Shown piece after piece: positions 53,584 through 62,394 of a DNA stretch of 64,000 nucleotides. The DNA lies in the NCBI RefSeq assembly GCF_002257565.1, contig NZ_CP022736.1, forward strand, positions 4,898,001-4,962,000, read 5' to 3'. The first letter of the stretch is position 1. Every line of letters starts with the position of its first letter. The notes beneath the pieces were generated by a model. It worked only from the letters and a program-made list of their open reading frames with translations. It was not told the origin of the DNA and ran no database searches. The position numbers were made by a program, and so were the translations under genes. This DNA is from Herbaspirillum sp. meg3 (GTDB lineage: Bacteria; Pseudomonadota; Gammaproteobacteria; Burkholderiales; Burkholderiaceae_D).

Positions 53584-54621
53584 TTACTTTTTGAGCAACC
53601 CCAGCGCCATCAAGCTCTGCGCGCTTGCCACGATGGCGTCTTCATTGGAACGCGGTGCCCAACCCAATACCCGACGCGCCTTGTCGTTGCTGACCTGGCG
53701 CACCTTACCCAATTCCGGCACCACCAGCGCCACCGAGCGATCCAGCAGCGCAAACACGCGTAGCAACCAGTCCGGCAGCAGGCGCGTCGGCACGCGCGCT
53801 GCAGCCTCTCCCAAGCGGGCTTTCAGCATGCGTGCGACCTCCTGCAGGGGGATGCTCTTGCCGGCGACAGCAAGAAAGCGCTCACCCTTTGCCGCCGGGT
53901 CGGTCATTGCGAGCAGGTGCAATTGCGCCACGTCACGTACGTCGACGATGCTGAAGGTGATGCGTGGAAGACCCGGCATCGCACCATCCATCAGGCGCTT
54001 GATGATTTCGATCGACGTGGAGACATCGGCGCCCAATGCCGGTCCGAATACACCGACCGGATTAACTACCGATAACTCCATCGCACCACCTTCGCGCGCG
54101 ATGAAGTCCCAGGCGGCGCGTTCGGCCAGGGTCTTGGATTTGTAATAAGCGGCGACCTCTGGCGCGTCGGGGTCGGTCCAGCTCTCTTCGGTAAAAGGCT
54201 GCGACGTGACCGGCACGCCGTAGCCGATGGCGGCAAAAGACGAGGTTAGCACCACCCGCCTGACGCCAGCATCGCGTGCCGCACGGAGCACGCGCAGCGT
54301 GCCTTCGCGGGCCGGCTTGATCAGATCGTCTTCATGCTTGGGCACACTGGCGGGAAACGGCGAGGCAACGTGCAGCACGAAATCGCATCCCGCCACCGCC
54401 TCTGTCCAGCCGGCATCCTTGAGCAGATCAGCAACGACAAAACTCAATGGGACGTCGGATTGCACGCCGCCTGCTTTCAGCATCGCCCGCACTTCGGCCT
54501 CGCGGGACAATGATCGCAAGGTGGTGCGCACGCGGTATCCCGCCTCCAGCAATTGCACGATGCAGTGCGCGCCGATAAATCCCGAGCCGCCTGTGACCAA
54601 TACCAGTTCGCCATTTGCCAT
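53584..54621 (-). CDS. NAD(P)-dependent epimerase/dihydroflavonol-4-reductase-like dehydrogenase
   Basis: A 345-residue extended short-chain dehydrogenase. The Rossmann motif TGGSGFIG is at 10-17, the basic RTTLRSLSR that follows favours NADP(H), the catalytic Ser is in VVLTSSFAAIGYG and Tyr/Lys in YYKSKTLAERAAW. The group includes aldehyde and carbonyl reductases. It is divergent from a MerR-family gene, and its own promoter has the 19-bp spacer of MerR-controlled promoters, so induction by that regulator is likely. Alternative: a hydroxysteroid or methylglyoxal-type reductase; the substrate is open. Confidence 0.88.
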   Translation of the reverse strand: MANGELVLVTGGSGFIGAHCIVQLLEAGYRVRTTLRSLSREAEVRAMLKAGGVQSDVPLSFVVADLLKDAGWTEAVAGCDFVLHVASPFPASVPKHEDDLIKPAREGTLRVLRAARDAGVRRVVLTSSFAAIGYGVPVTSQPFTEESWTDPDAPEVAAYYKSKTLAERAAWDFIAREGGAMELSVVNPVGVFGPALGADVSTSIEIIKRLMDGAMPGLPRITFSIVDVRDVAQLHLLAMTDPAAKGERFLAVAGKSIPLQEVARMLKARLGEAAARVPTRLLPDWLLRVFALLDRSVALVVPELGKVRQVSNDKARRVLGWAPRSNEDAIVASAQSLMALGLLKK

Positions 54622-54677
54622 GATTTTCCTTTCAGTGTTGGGCGTCGCGGAATTCCGCTGGACGCCGGATCACAGTG

Positions 54678-54709
54678 ATACTAAGCTTGAAGTCAGGTTG
54701 AAGGTCAAG
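54678..54709 (-). promoter_or_regulatory. MerR-type promoter of the epimerase gene
   Basis: On the minus strand TTGACC (54708-54703) and TAGTAT (54683-54678) are 19 bases apart, too long for free RNA polymerase and typical of promoters that MerR-family activators untwist. The 24-base element from 54686 to 54709 has CTTGA/TCAAG ends around the spacer, a fitting operator for the divergent MerR-family protein. Confidence 0.7.
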
Positions 54710-54737
54710 CAGGCAACACACGTCAGCAAACGATGCC

Positions 54738-55178
54738 ATGAAAATCAGTGAACTCGCAGAACAAACCGGGCTGACGACGTCGGCCATCCGCTTCTATGAA
54801 CGCAGCGGCCTGCTGCCGTCGCCGGAGCGCGGCAGCAACGGCTATCGCAGCTATTCGGAAATCGACGTGCAGCGTGTGTATGTGATCCGCATCGCGCAGA
54901 GTCTGGGTTTTCCGCTGGACAGTATCCGTATCTTTTTCGATGAAACGCCGGCTGGCCCTGCCGATGGAACCTTGCAGAGCGTCGACCAGCGGCTGCTGGA
55001 GATGGACAAGATGATTGCCGCGCTGCAGACCCAACGCAGCGATCTGCGCATGATGCGCGAGATGCTGATAGCCAGCTGGGAAAACGATGGCTGCATTGAC
55101 CCATCCGCGATGGCCAAACGCATGCAGACGCAGTTGCATACGCCCGGCACGCGGCCGACAAAGAAACCGGCGCGCTGA
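54738..55178 (+). CDS. MerR family transcriptional regulator
   Basis: A 146-residue MerR-type regulator. The N-terminal winged helix is MKISELAEQTGLTTSAIRFY followed by ERSGLLPSPERGSNGYRSYS (residues 1-70), then a long dimerisation helix (LQSVDQRLLEMDKMIAALQT). One cysteine lies near 118 (NDGCIDPSAM); metal-type CysXn patterns are lacking, so an organic effector is more likely. It is divergent from the epimerase gene and its operator in the 116-bp gap has the 19-bp spacer typical of its targets. Confidence 0.92.
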   Translation: MKISELAEQTGLTTSAIRFYERSGLLPSPERGSNGYRSYSEIDVQRVYVIRIAQSLGFPLDSIRIFFDETPAGPADGTLQSVDQRLLEMDKMIAALQTQRSDLRMMREMLIASWENDGCIDPSAMAKRMQTQLHTPGTRPTKKPAR

Positions 55179-55206
55179 CTATGTCATTGCGCCGGATTGA
55201 CGGCCA

Positions 55207-56112
55207 TCAGACAGAGCTCCACTTCGCAAACTCCTCGACCGCCCAATCCACGAACACGCGCAGCTTGGCGCTGAGGTGGCGATTGGGCGGATAGACGATG
55301 TAGAGCGGATGCTTGTCGCGATGCCAGTCTTCCAGTATCGGCGTGAGTATCTTTTGCTGAATATACGGTCGCGCCATGAAGCCGAAAGTCTGGCCGATGC
55401 CAAGCCCCGAGAGCAACGCCGTCATGTGCGCGGTGCTCTCGTTGACGGCCACCGCCGTGGCGGCCTGAACTTCCAGCGCTTCCCCGTCGCGGGTAAACAT
55501 CAAGGGAAACGGGCGGCCGGTCAGCGACGAGAAATAACCGACGATGCCATGGTTCCGCCCAAGTTCTGCGGGATCTTTGGGCTTGCCGTGTGCCTTGAGA
55601 TAGCCGGGTGTAGCGCAGGTAACGTAGTCGAGCTCGGCAATACGGCGCGCTACCAATGTCGAATCCTGTAAAGCGCCGCCGCGGATGACGCAATCGACCG
55701 CATCGCCCACCATGTCCACCGAGCGATCGCTGACGCCAAGATCGAGCTGGATGTCGGGATATCGCTTGCGAAAGTCCGGCAGCGCAGGAATCAGTATCAG
55801 ACTGGCGAGCGACGAGCCGATGTCGATGCGCAATCGCCCTTTCGGTTGCGCCCGCGCACGCCCGGCGGCGGCATCCATGTCTTCCAGCTCGCCGATCAGC
55901 CGCAACGCACGCTGGTAATAGGCCGCACCTTCAGGCGTGACGGTGACGCGGCGCGTGGTCCGTTGCAGCAGCTTGGTGCCGAGATGACTTTCCAGCTCCT
56001 GAATCAGTTTGGTGACGGTCGGCTTGGGAATGTCGAGCGAATCGGATGCCTTGGTGAACGTGCCGGCTTCAGCGATGCGCACGAAGACGCGCAGGGCGAG
56101 TAACTGATCCAT
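55207..56112 (-). CDS. LysR family transcriptional regulator
   Basis: A 301-residue LysR-type regulator of the large group that controls adjacent dehydrogenases. The helix-turn-helix lies at 1-62 (MDQLLALRVFVRIAEAGTFT, KPTVTKLIQELESHLGTKLL). The effector domain has the VSDRSVDMVGDAVDCVIRGG segment also seen in the LysR gene at 16418-17437, so the two belong to the same subfamily. AAAGGAAGACCG before ATG at 56112 sets the start; the frame from 56127 is less likely. It is divergent from an SDR gene with a 147-bp AT-rich gap between them, and probably regulates that gene. Confidence 0.9.
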   Translation of the reverse strand: MDQLLALRVFVRIAEAGTFTKASDSLDIPKPTVTKLIQELESHLGTKLLQRTTRRVTVTPEGAAYYQRALRLIGELEDMDAAAGRARAQPKGRLRIDIGSSLASLILIPALPDFRKRYPDIQLDLGVSDRSVDMVGDAVDCVIRGGALQDSTLVARRIAELDYVTCATPGYLKAHGKPKDPAELGRNHGIVGYFSSLTGRPFPLMFTRDGEALEVQAATAVAVNESTAHMTALLSGLGIGQTFGFMARPYIQQKILTPILEDWHRDKHPLYIVYPPNRHLSAKLRVFVDWAVEEFAKWSSV

Positions 56113-56259
56113 CGGTCTTCCTTTCAACTTGCGGCCAGCCCTTGGCCCGGCCCGTATTATTCACATACAGAAATTATTATTTAATAAATACCATATTTAT
56201 TCACAAATCAGATAGCTATATCGTTCTCCTACACCTTAACCACTCCTTAGGAGAACGAA
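56113..56259. promoter_or_regulatory. AT-rich divergent promoter region of the LysR and SDR genes
   Basis: This short gap is far more AT-rich than its surroundings (56156-56225). It contains two copies of TATTCACA (near 56157 and 56199) and a near-palindromic TTATTTAATAA between them, plausible LysR and promoter sites. The SDR ribosome site is TTAGGAGAACG. Confidence 0.5.
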
Positions 56260-57015
56260 ATGAGCAAGAAACTGGACAACAAAATCGCCCTCGTTACCGG
56301 CGGCACCAGCGGCATCGGCCTGGCAACTGCCAAGGCTTACGCAGAGCAAGGCGCGAAGGTATTTATCACCGGTCGCCGTCAGGCAGAACTGGACGCTGCA
56401 GTCAAAGCGATTGGCGACAATGCCGTCGGCGTACAAGCCGATTCCACCAAGCTGGCCGATCTGGATCGCGTATTCGACATCATCCGTACCAAGGCCGGCC
56501 GTCTGGATGTGCTGTTTGCCAACGCCGGTGGCGGCAACATGCTGCCGCTGGGTCAGATCACGGAAGAACATTTCGACGAGACCTTTGACCGCAATGTGAA
56601 GGCCGTCGTCTTCACCGTGCAAAAGGCCTTGCCGCTGCTGTCGCGCGGTGCCTCGGTGATCCTCAGCGGATCGACCACGACCACCATGGGCACCGCCGCC
56701 TTCAGTATCTATAGCGCAACCAAGGCTGCGGTACGCAATCTGGCGCGCAGCTGGACGCTGGATTTGAAAGAAGCAGGCGTGCGCGTGAATGTCATCAGCC
56801 CGGGACCGATCCGCACCACAGGTCTGGTTGAGCTGGCCGGCAATGACCCGGCGCAGCAACAAGGTTTGCTGGACTATCTGGCCAGCCAGGTGCCGATGGG
56901 CCGTGTCGGCGAGCCGGAAGAAATCGCCAAGGCGCTGGTGTTCCTCGCATCGGACGACAGCAGCTATATGAACGGCGCAGAGATGTTTGTGGATGGCGGC
57001 ATGGCGCAGGTGTAA
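56260..57015 (+). CDS. SDR family oxidoreductase
   Basis: A 251-residue classical short-chain dehydrogenase. The cofactor motif TGGTSGIG is at about 14-21, the stabilising NAGGG near 90, catalytic Ser in VILSGSTTT and Tyr/Lys in SIYSATKAAV, and the C-terminal SPGPIRTTGL and SYMNGAEMFVDGGMAQV. FITGRR at the end of strand two suggests NADP(H). LysR-type activators next to such SDRs commonly respond to quinones or other electrophiles, but the substrate here is unknown. The strong AGGAGAACGAAATG start is clear. It ends 18 bp from the convergent cdh gene. Confidence 0.92.
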   Translation: MSKKLDNKIALVTGGTSGIGLATAKAYAEQGAKVFITGRRQAELDAAVKAIGDNAVGVQADSTKLADLDRVFDIIRTKAGRLDVLFANAGGGNMLPLGQITEEHFDETFDRNVKAVVFTVQKALPLLSRGASVILSGSTTTTMGTAAFSIYSATKAAVRNLARSWTLDLKEAGVRVNVISPGPIRTTGLVELAGNDPAQQQGLLDYLASQVPMGRVGEPEEIAKALVFLASDDSSYMNGAEMFVDGGMAQV

Positions 57016-57033
57016 AGGCTATCCGGTACGAAT

Positions 57034-57795
57034 CTACTTCGCAATGGCGCAGCCGTGGTCTAGCAAGACCTCGGCGCTGCCATGTTCCCCCTTGTCGAAG
57101 TTGACCGGCATGTTGATCAGATAAAAACCTTCGTCGCCATCGTCAAAACGTCCGCCGGTCAGCAGCAGCGATTGCGCACCCATCGACGTGGCGGCATGCG
57201 CGGTGCGCGCAGCAGCCAGCTTGAACGGATCCTGCGTTTGCAAGGCGTCACCGCTCAGCCGCATGACGGAATAGACATGGCCGTCAAGCGTCAGCGGCAT
57301 CCACTTGCCGAGAGGGTCGCGCCGATGCGCCGACAATCGTTGCGGCAAGTCAGTGCGCATGCAGTCGATGTGGATATGCAGCTGCAACTGGCTGCGTGCT
57401 GCGGCGGAGTTGATCTCAAGCCCGACCTGGCTCGACTCCAGCGGTCGGCCAAGTGCATCGCCGACGCGGTGGCGTTGCTCCCAGGCATAGCGCCAGTAAT
57501 TGGGCGCATCGGCTTGCAGCAGCTCGCGGCTTTCGATACCGGACAGGCGCGTGGTCGGGATGAGCAGGTATTGCGCCGCGCCGACGATGTCCTTGAGGAT
57601 GATGAAACCACGTTCGCGATCGACCATGGCGCACGGTTTGGGATCGCCGTTTTTCTCGCTGTTGGGTACGCATTGCTGGCTGACGATCTGCCAAAGCGCG
57701 TCGGGATTGGCAGCTTGCGTTGGCGTGCTGAAGCTGATGCTGATGCTGAGCGCAACAAACAATGTCGAGAATGACAAAAGACGAAATGGGTACAT
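57034..57795 (-). CDS. cdh: CDP-diacylglycerol diphosphatase
   Basis: A 253-residue exported or membrane-anchored hydrolase with an N-terminal hydrophobic signal (~1-28). It aligns with E. coli Cdh over the length: CVPNSEKNGDPKPCAMVDRE, GFIILKDIVGAAQYLLIPT, then the HIT-like catalytic LHIHIDCMRTDL (His140, His142, Cys145), and late WMPLTLDGHVYSVMRLS. The enzyme cleaves CDP-diacylglycerol to CMP and phosphatidate, feeding back on phospholipid synthesis. No convincing ribosome site is seen before the ATG. It is convergent with the SDR gene and appears monocistronic. Confidence 0.88.
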   Translation of the reverse strand: MYPFRLLSFSTLFVALSISISFSTPTQAANPDALWQIVSQQCVPNSEKNGDPKPCAMVDRERGFIILKDIVGAAQYLLIPTTRLSGIESRELLQADAPNYWRYAWEQRHRVGDALGRPLESSQVGLEINSAAARSQLQLHIHIDCMRTDLPQRLSAHRRDPLGKWMPLTLDGHVYSVMRLSGDALQTQDPFKLAAARTAHAATSMGAQSLLLTGGRFDDGDEGFYLINMPVNFDKGEHGSAEVLLDHGCAIAK

Positions 57796-57983
57796 GATTT
57801 GATGTGACGTGATGGTTTGAATCTGCCAGCCTGCTTTATCTTAATGCAAGAATGTGTCGATCCGGTTACAGCTTTTTAGCGTAAGGAAGACGGGCATCTG
57901 TGATCGCTGAAATTCGTCGTCGGCAAATGAGCGCAAGCTGCGCTACATTGTAGGTTCCAGCTATCTTGCGTGACGGAGCCTGC

Positions 57984-58826
57984 ATGAACGCCATTCCTAC
58001 CATTACACTCAGCAACGGTGACCGCGTACCCGCGCTTGGTCAGGGCACCTGGAACATGGGTGAGTCGGCCGCACGGGCTGCCGATGAGGTGCGCGCCTTG
58101 CAGCACGGCATCGAGCTTGGCATGACGCTGATCGATACCGCCGAAATGTACGGCGACGGCGGCGCGGAAAAAGTTGTCGGCAGAGCCATTGCCGGTCGCC
58201 GCGATCAAGTCTATCTGGTCAGCAAGGTGTTGCCTTTCAATGCCTCGCGTCAAGGCACGATCAAAGCCTGCGAAGCCAGCCTGAAACGCCTGGCGGTTGA
58301 TCGCATCGATCTCTATCTGCTGCACTGGCGCGGCACGCCGCCATTTGCCGCCACCATTGAAGCCATGGAGACGCTGATCGATCAGGGCAAAATCGGCGCC
58401 TGGGGTGTCAGCAATCTGGACAACGAGGATATGGCTGAATTGCTGGAACAAGACAATGGCCACCACGTGCAGGTCAATCAAGTTCTGTACAACCTTTCCC
58501 GGCGCGGCGTAGAGTTCGATCTGCAGCCTTATTGCACCGAGCAGAATATCGCCCTCATGGCCTACTCGCCAATCGAACAAGGGCGCATTCTCAAGGATGC
58601 GACGCTGACCGCCATCGCCAAACGCCATGGCGCCACGCCGGCGCAGGTCGCACTGGCGTGGACGCTGCGCCGGCCAGGTGTGATTTCGATTCCCAAGGCG
58701 TCGACCTTGCAACATGTGCAAGACAATCGTGCGTGCCTGGACGTGGTGTTGGACGCCACCGATTTGGCCGAGCTGGATAAGGCATTTCCACCACCGAAAA
58801 AACGCCGCCCGCTGGAGATGCTGTAA
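57984..58826 (+). CDS. Aldo/keto reductase
   Basis: A 280-residue NADPH-dependent aldo/keto reductase. The catalytic residues are in MTLIDTAEMYGDGGAEKVVG (Asp, Tyr), YLVSKVLP (Lys) and IDLYLLHWRG (His), with the C-terminal cofactor motif ISIPKASTLQHVQDN. It is of the DkgA/YtbE-like group. Length and motifs differ from the 335-residue reductase at 13538-14545, so they are separate subfamilies. GGAG before the ATG at 57984 sets the start. The substrate is unknown. Confidence 0.92.
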   Translation: MNAIPTITLSNGDRVPALGQGTWNMGESAARAADEVRALQHGIELGMTLIDTAEMYGDGGAEKVVGRAIAGRRDQVYLVSKVLPFNASRQGTIKACEASLKRLAVDRIDLYLLHWRGTPPFAATIEAMETLIDQGKIGAWGVSNLDNEDMAELLEQDNGHHVQVNQVLYNLSRRGVEFDLQPYCTEQNIALMAYSPIEQGRILKDATLTAIAKRHGATPAQVALAWTLRRPGVISIPKASTLQHVQDNRACLDVVLDATDLAELDKAFPPPKKRRPLEML

Positions 58827-58944
58827 CCGTATTCCACGGAAGATCGCCAGCTCGCCGATCCCGCTGGATTCAAAAGCAAGCGCCGGAGTGTTGCCCCACC
58901 GTCTTCTTCCTACACTGTCCGCTGACATGTGAAAGGATGAATCG

Positions 58945-59676
58945 ATGAATACCGTTGCGGAACGTTCCAATGCCATCGCACAGCGCGCGCATGCGCTGCG
59001 CTGGCAAGAAGTCGGCGCAGAGCTGAATCAATATGGCTGCGCCCGCTTGCCGGCGTTACTGACGCCACCAGAATGCGATGCGCTGATTGCGCGCTATTCC
59101 CGCGACGAAATCTATCGCAGCCGCGTGGTGATGGAACGTCACGGTTTCGGACAGGGCGAATACAAGTATTTCAGCTATCCCTTGCTGGAAATCATCGGTG
59201 AATTGCGTAATGCCTTTTATCCGCATCTGGCGCCGCTCGCCAATCGCTGGAACGAGGCGATGGGTGTCGACGTGCGTTATCCCTCCGCACACGAACAATT
59301 CATCGCGCGCTGCCATGCTGCCGGCCAATTAAGACCGACGCCGCTGATCCTCAAATATCAGACGGGCGACTATAACTGCCTGCATCAGGATTTGTACGGC
59401 GAACATGTCTTTCCGATTCAGATGGCAATTTTGCTGTCTGATCCCGGACGCGATTTCAGCGGTGGTGAATTCGTCATGACCGAACAGCGTCCGCGCATGC
59501 AATCGCGCGCCGAGGTGGTGCCGCTGCGCAAGGGCGATGCGCTCGTATTCGCCGTCAACGAACGGCCGGTGCAAGGTACGCGCGGGTTCTATCGGGTCAA
59601 AATGCGCCACGGCGTCAGCCGTTTGCGCTCCGGCAATCGCTATACGGTGGGCGTGATTTTTCATGACGCACTGTGA
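58945..59676 (+). CDS. 2-oxoglutarate/Fe(II)-dependent dioxygenase
   Basis: A 243-residue non-haem iron dioxygenase of the prolyl-4-hydroxylase-like (2OG-FeII_Oxy) fold. The iron triad is His147 and Asp149 (NCLHQDLYG) and His222 (MRHGVSRL), with Arg232 (GNRYTVGVIFH) in place to bind 2-oxoglutarate. It may hydroxylate a protein side chain or repair alkylated nucleic acid; the double-stranded beta-helix core gives no clear substrate. A clear ribosome site is AAAGGATGAATCG before the ATG. It follows the aldo/keto reductase by 118 bp on the same strand and ends at a shared terminator. Confidence 0.88.
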   Translation: MNTVAERSNAIAQRAHALRWQEVGAELNQYGCARLPALLTPPECDALIARYSRDEIYRSRVVMERHGFGQGEYKYFSYPLLEIIGELRNAFYPHLAPLANRWNEAMGVDVRYPSAHEQFIARCHAAGQLRPTPLILKYQTGDYNCLHQDLYGEHVFPIQMAILLSDPGRDFSGGEFVMTEQRPRMQSRAEVVPLRKGDALVFAVNERPVQGTRGFYRVKMRHGVSRLRSGNRYTVGVIFHDAL

Positions 59677-59724
59677 GGATTTCTGCATCCACGCTTGATG
59701 CGTTTGACGGCTGATTCAGAAACA

Positions 59725-59757
59725 AAAACGGCACTCTCGCATTGAGCGAGAGTGCCG
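59725..59757 (-). terminator. Intrinsic terminator of the molybdenum hydroxylase operon
   Basis: A 12-bp perfect stem (CGGCACTCTCGC/GCGAGAGTGCCG) with a five-base loop, followed on the minus strand by five T. It separates the convergent dioxygenase and molybdenum hydroxylase genes. Confidence 0.92.
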
Positions 59758-59798
59758 CCATGTTGACTGCAATCAGATGCTGTGGCGATGCGCTGCGG

Positions 59799-61919
59799 TC
59801 ACGCGGACTTGATGTTGTCCGGCGACAGCGGGATCTTGCGCACACGTTTTCCGGTAGCTGCGAACAAGGCATTCGCAACGACCGGGCCAACCAAAGCCGT
59901 TGCCGGCTCACCGATGCCGCCCGGCTTCTCAGTACTCTTGACCAAGGTCACGTCGATGCGTGGCATCTGCGACATGCGGATGACCGGATAGTCATGGAAG
60001 TTGGTCTGCTGCACGCGGCCTTTGTCGAGCGTGATTTCCGCGCCGAGTGTAGAGGACAGGCCAAAGGCAATACTCGACTCAAGCTGCGCTTGCACCGTGT
60101 CTGGATTGACCATTTGCCCGAGGTCGGCGACAACCCAGATTTTATGTACGGTGATTTCGTTGTCTTTCACCGATATCTCCGCGACTTGCGCCATGTAGGT
60201 GTCATAGCCCTCCATCAAGGCGATGCCGCGGCTGCGTCCTGCGGGCAACGGCTTGCCCCAGCCGGCCTTGGTCGCAGCAGTTTTGAGTACGTTGGCGTAA
60301 CGCGGCTGCTTGTCGAGCAAGGCCAGACGGTATTGATAAGGATCCTTGCCGGCGGCTGCGGCCATTTCATCGATGAAACTTTCGTTGGCAAAGGCATTGA
60401 GCGCATGGCTGACAGAGCGCCAGTAACCGACACGCAGGCCGCTGTCGTGTTCGATCAATTCCTGAGTCATGTTGGGGATGTCGTAGCCCACCACCGACGC
60501 TTCGGCCATGAACGGATCCAGTGTCCCCTTCGGCAGGCCAAAGGCGCGTTGCGTCACCGATTGCGAAGTCAGCTGGAACGTCAACGCCACCGGCTTGCCG
60601 GACGCATCGAGTCCTGCCGCCATGCGATGGAAGGCCATCGGTCTGTAGAAGTCATGCGTGGTGTCGTCTTCGCGGCTCCAGAGCAGCTTGACCGGCTTGC
60701 CGACGGCTTTGGAGATCTCGGCGGCCTGCACGGCAAAGTCGTATTCCAGACGCCGGCCGAAGCCACCGCCGAGAAAGGTTGTTTTGACGGTGACGTCCTC
60801 CGGTTTCAGTCCCAGCGCAGCGGCGACATTGCCTTGCGTACCTTGCTGAAATTGTGCCGGGCCGACGACCAGGCATTTGCCGTCCTTGTAGTCGGCGGTG
60901 AAGTTTTGCGGTTCCATGGTGGCGTGCGCCAGCAGCGGTGACCAGTATTCAGCCTGCATGGTCTTGGCTGCGGTTTTCATGGCGGCATCGGCATCACCGG
61001 TTTTCTTGATCGGCGTCGGTGCATCCTTGGCGTTGCGAATGCCTTCCATCATGGAAGCATTGTCGATCTTTGCGACCGGGCCTTCGTCCCAGGTAATCGT
61101 CAGCGCTTCACGCGCTTTCTTGGCGTGCCAATAGCTGTCGGCCACGACGGCAACGCCGTCGCGAATTTGCACGACATCGATCACGCCCGGCATGGCCTTG
61201 GCTTTGCTGGCATCGAAGCTGGTGACCTTGCCGCCGATGACGGGGCATTGTTCAAGCGAGGCGTACACCATGCCTGGCAATTTGACGTCAATGCCATAGA
61301 CGGCCTTGCCGTTGACTTTGGTTGGTGTATCGAGGCGCTTGGTGGCCTTGCCGATAATCTTGAAATCCTTGGGATCCTTCAAGACCACATCTTTTGGAAC
61401 GGGTAACTTCGAAGCCGCGTCCGCCAGTTCGCCGTATGTCGCCTTGCGTCCACCCGGCCCGATTACCTTGCCGTCGCTGACGTGCAATTTGTCGGCGCTG
61501 ACCTGCCATTTTTCTGCCGCTGCACTGATGAGCATGGTGCGGACCTGCGCCCCGGCGATACGTAGTTTTTCCCAGCCTTCTCGTACCGATGTGGAGCCGC
61601 CTGTGAGTTGGCCTCCGAGCAATGTATTGGTATAGACCTCGCCGACCGGCGCGATCTCGACTTTGACTTTGCGAATGTCGACGCTGAGTTCTTCCGCGAT
61701 CAGCATCGGCATGGACGTGTAGACGCCCTGCCCCATTTCCGAGCGGGCCGAAATCAGCGTAATGGTATTGTCGTCGGCGATATGCACCCACGCATTGGGC
61801 GTATGCAATGTTCCTGCAGCTTGCGCTTCGATGATTGCACCTGGCAGACTGACACCCAGCGTCAGGCCGCCACCGACCACTGCCGTGACCTTGAGAAAAT
61901 CGCGTCGTGTAGTTGTCAT
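59799..61919 (-). CDS. Molybdenum hydroxylase large subunit (isoquinoline 1-oxidoreductase beta-like)
   Basis: A 706-residue molybdopterin-cytosine-dinucleotide-binding subunit of the xanthine dehydrogenase superfamily, IorB type. The Tat signal TTRRDFLKV (Arg5, Arg6) and a hydrophobic stretch mark export to the periplasm. Cofactor-contact regions include GQGVYTSMPMLIAEEL, TFLGGGFGRRLEYDFA and GEPATALVGPVVANALFAAT with the late catalytic Glu. These enzymes hydroxylate N-heteroaromatics or oxidise aldehydes. The Fe-S subunit gene lies 10 bp upstream. No cytochrome subunit or XdhC-type maturation gene is nearby. AGGAGA before ATG at 61919 sets the start. Confidence 0.92.
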   Translation of the reverse strand: MTTTRRDFLKVTAVVGGGLTLGVSLPGAIIEAQAAGTLHTPNAWVHIADDNTITLISARSEMGQGVYTSMPMLIAEELSVDIRKVKVEIAPVGEVYTNTLLGGQLTGGSTSVREGWEKLRIAGAQVRTMLISAAAEKWQVSADKLHVSDGKVIGPGGRKATYGELADAASKLPVPKDVVLKDPKDFKIIGKATKRLDTPTKVNGKAVYGIDVKLPGMVYASLEQCPVIGGKVTSFDASKAKAMPGVIDVVQIRDGVAVVADSYWHAKKAREALTITWDEGPVAKIDNASMMEGIRNAKDAPTPIKKTGDADAAMKTAAKTMQAEYWSPLLAHATMEPQNFTADYKDGKCLVVGPAQFQQGTQGNVAAALGLKPEDVTVKTTFLGGGFGRRLEYDFAVQAAEISKAVGKPVKLLWSREDDTTHDFYRPMAFHRMAAGLDASGKPVALTFQLTSQSVTQRAFGLPKGTLDPFMAEASVVGYDIPNMTQELIEHDSGLRVGYWRSVSHALNAFANESFIDEMAAAAGKDPYQYRLALLDKQPRYANVLKTAATKAGWGKPLPAGRSRGIALMEGYDTYMAQVAEISVKDNEITVHKIWVVADLGQMVNPDTVQAQLESSIAFGLSSTLGAEITLDKGRVQQTNFHDYPVIRMSQMPRIDVTLVKSTEKPGGIGEPATALVGPVVANALFAATGKRVRKIPLSPDNIKSA

Positions 61920-61929
61920 GATTTTCTCC

Positions 61930-62394
61930 TCAGGCCTTGCGCATTTCCGCAGCGGCGCTCTTGATGGCGGCACGAATGCGGTTATAGGTGCCGCAACGGC
62001 AAATATTGCCGCTCATGGCGTTTTCGATATCCGCGTCGCTCGGATTTTTATTCGTGCGCAACAAGGCTGCGGCGCTCATCAGTTGTCCCGATTGGCAATA
62101 GCCGCATTGAGGCACATCGTGCGCGATCCAGGCTTTTTGAAGAGGGTGGGAATTGTCTTTGGAGAGGGATTCGACTGTTGCGACTTTCTTGCCTGCCGCT
62201 GCTGACACCGGGGTCTGGCAAGAGCGTATTGGCGCGCCGTCGAGTTGCACGGTACAGGCACCGCACAAGGCCATGCCGCAACCAAATTTTGTGCCGGTGA
62301 GACCGATTTCATCGCGGATCACCCACAGCAACGGGGTGTCCGGTTCCGCCTTCACTGTGACTTGCTTACCGTTGAGGTTAAAGCTCGTTGTCAT
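61930..62394 (-). CDS. Molybdenum hydroxylase [2Fe-2S] subunit (isoquinoline 1-oxidoreductase alpha-like)
   Basis: A 154-residue small subunit with two [2Fe-2S] clusters. The plant-ferredoxin-type cluster is in FGCGMALCGACTVQLDGAPI with a fourth Cys in RSC; the second, helical cluster is in QCGYCQSGQL and NICRCGTYNRI. It carries electrons from the molybdenum subunit toward a quinone or cytochrome acceptor. It has no signal peptide and should be exported together with the Tat-signalled partner. The start MTTSFNLNGKQVTVKAEPDT at 62394 is preceded by AGGAG; the longer frame to 62445 is rejected. Confidence 0.92.
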   Translation of the reverse strand: MTTSFNLNGKQVTVKAEPDTPLLWVIRDEIGLTGTKFGCGMALCGACTVQLDGAPIRSCQTPVSAAAGKKVATVESLSKDNSHPLQKAWIAHDVPQCGYCQSGQLMSAAALLRTNKNPSDADIENAMSGNICRCGTYNRIRAAIKSAAAEMRKA

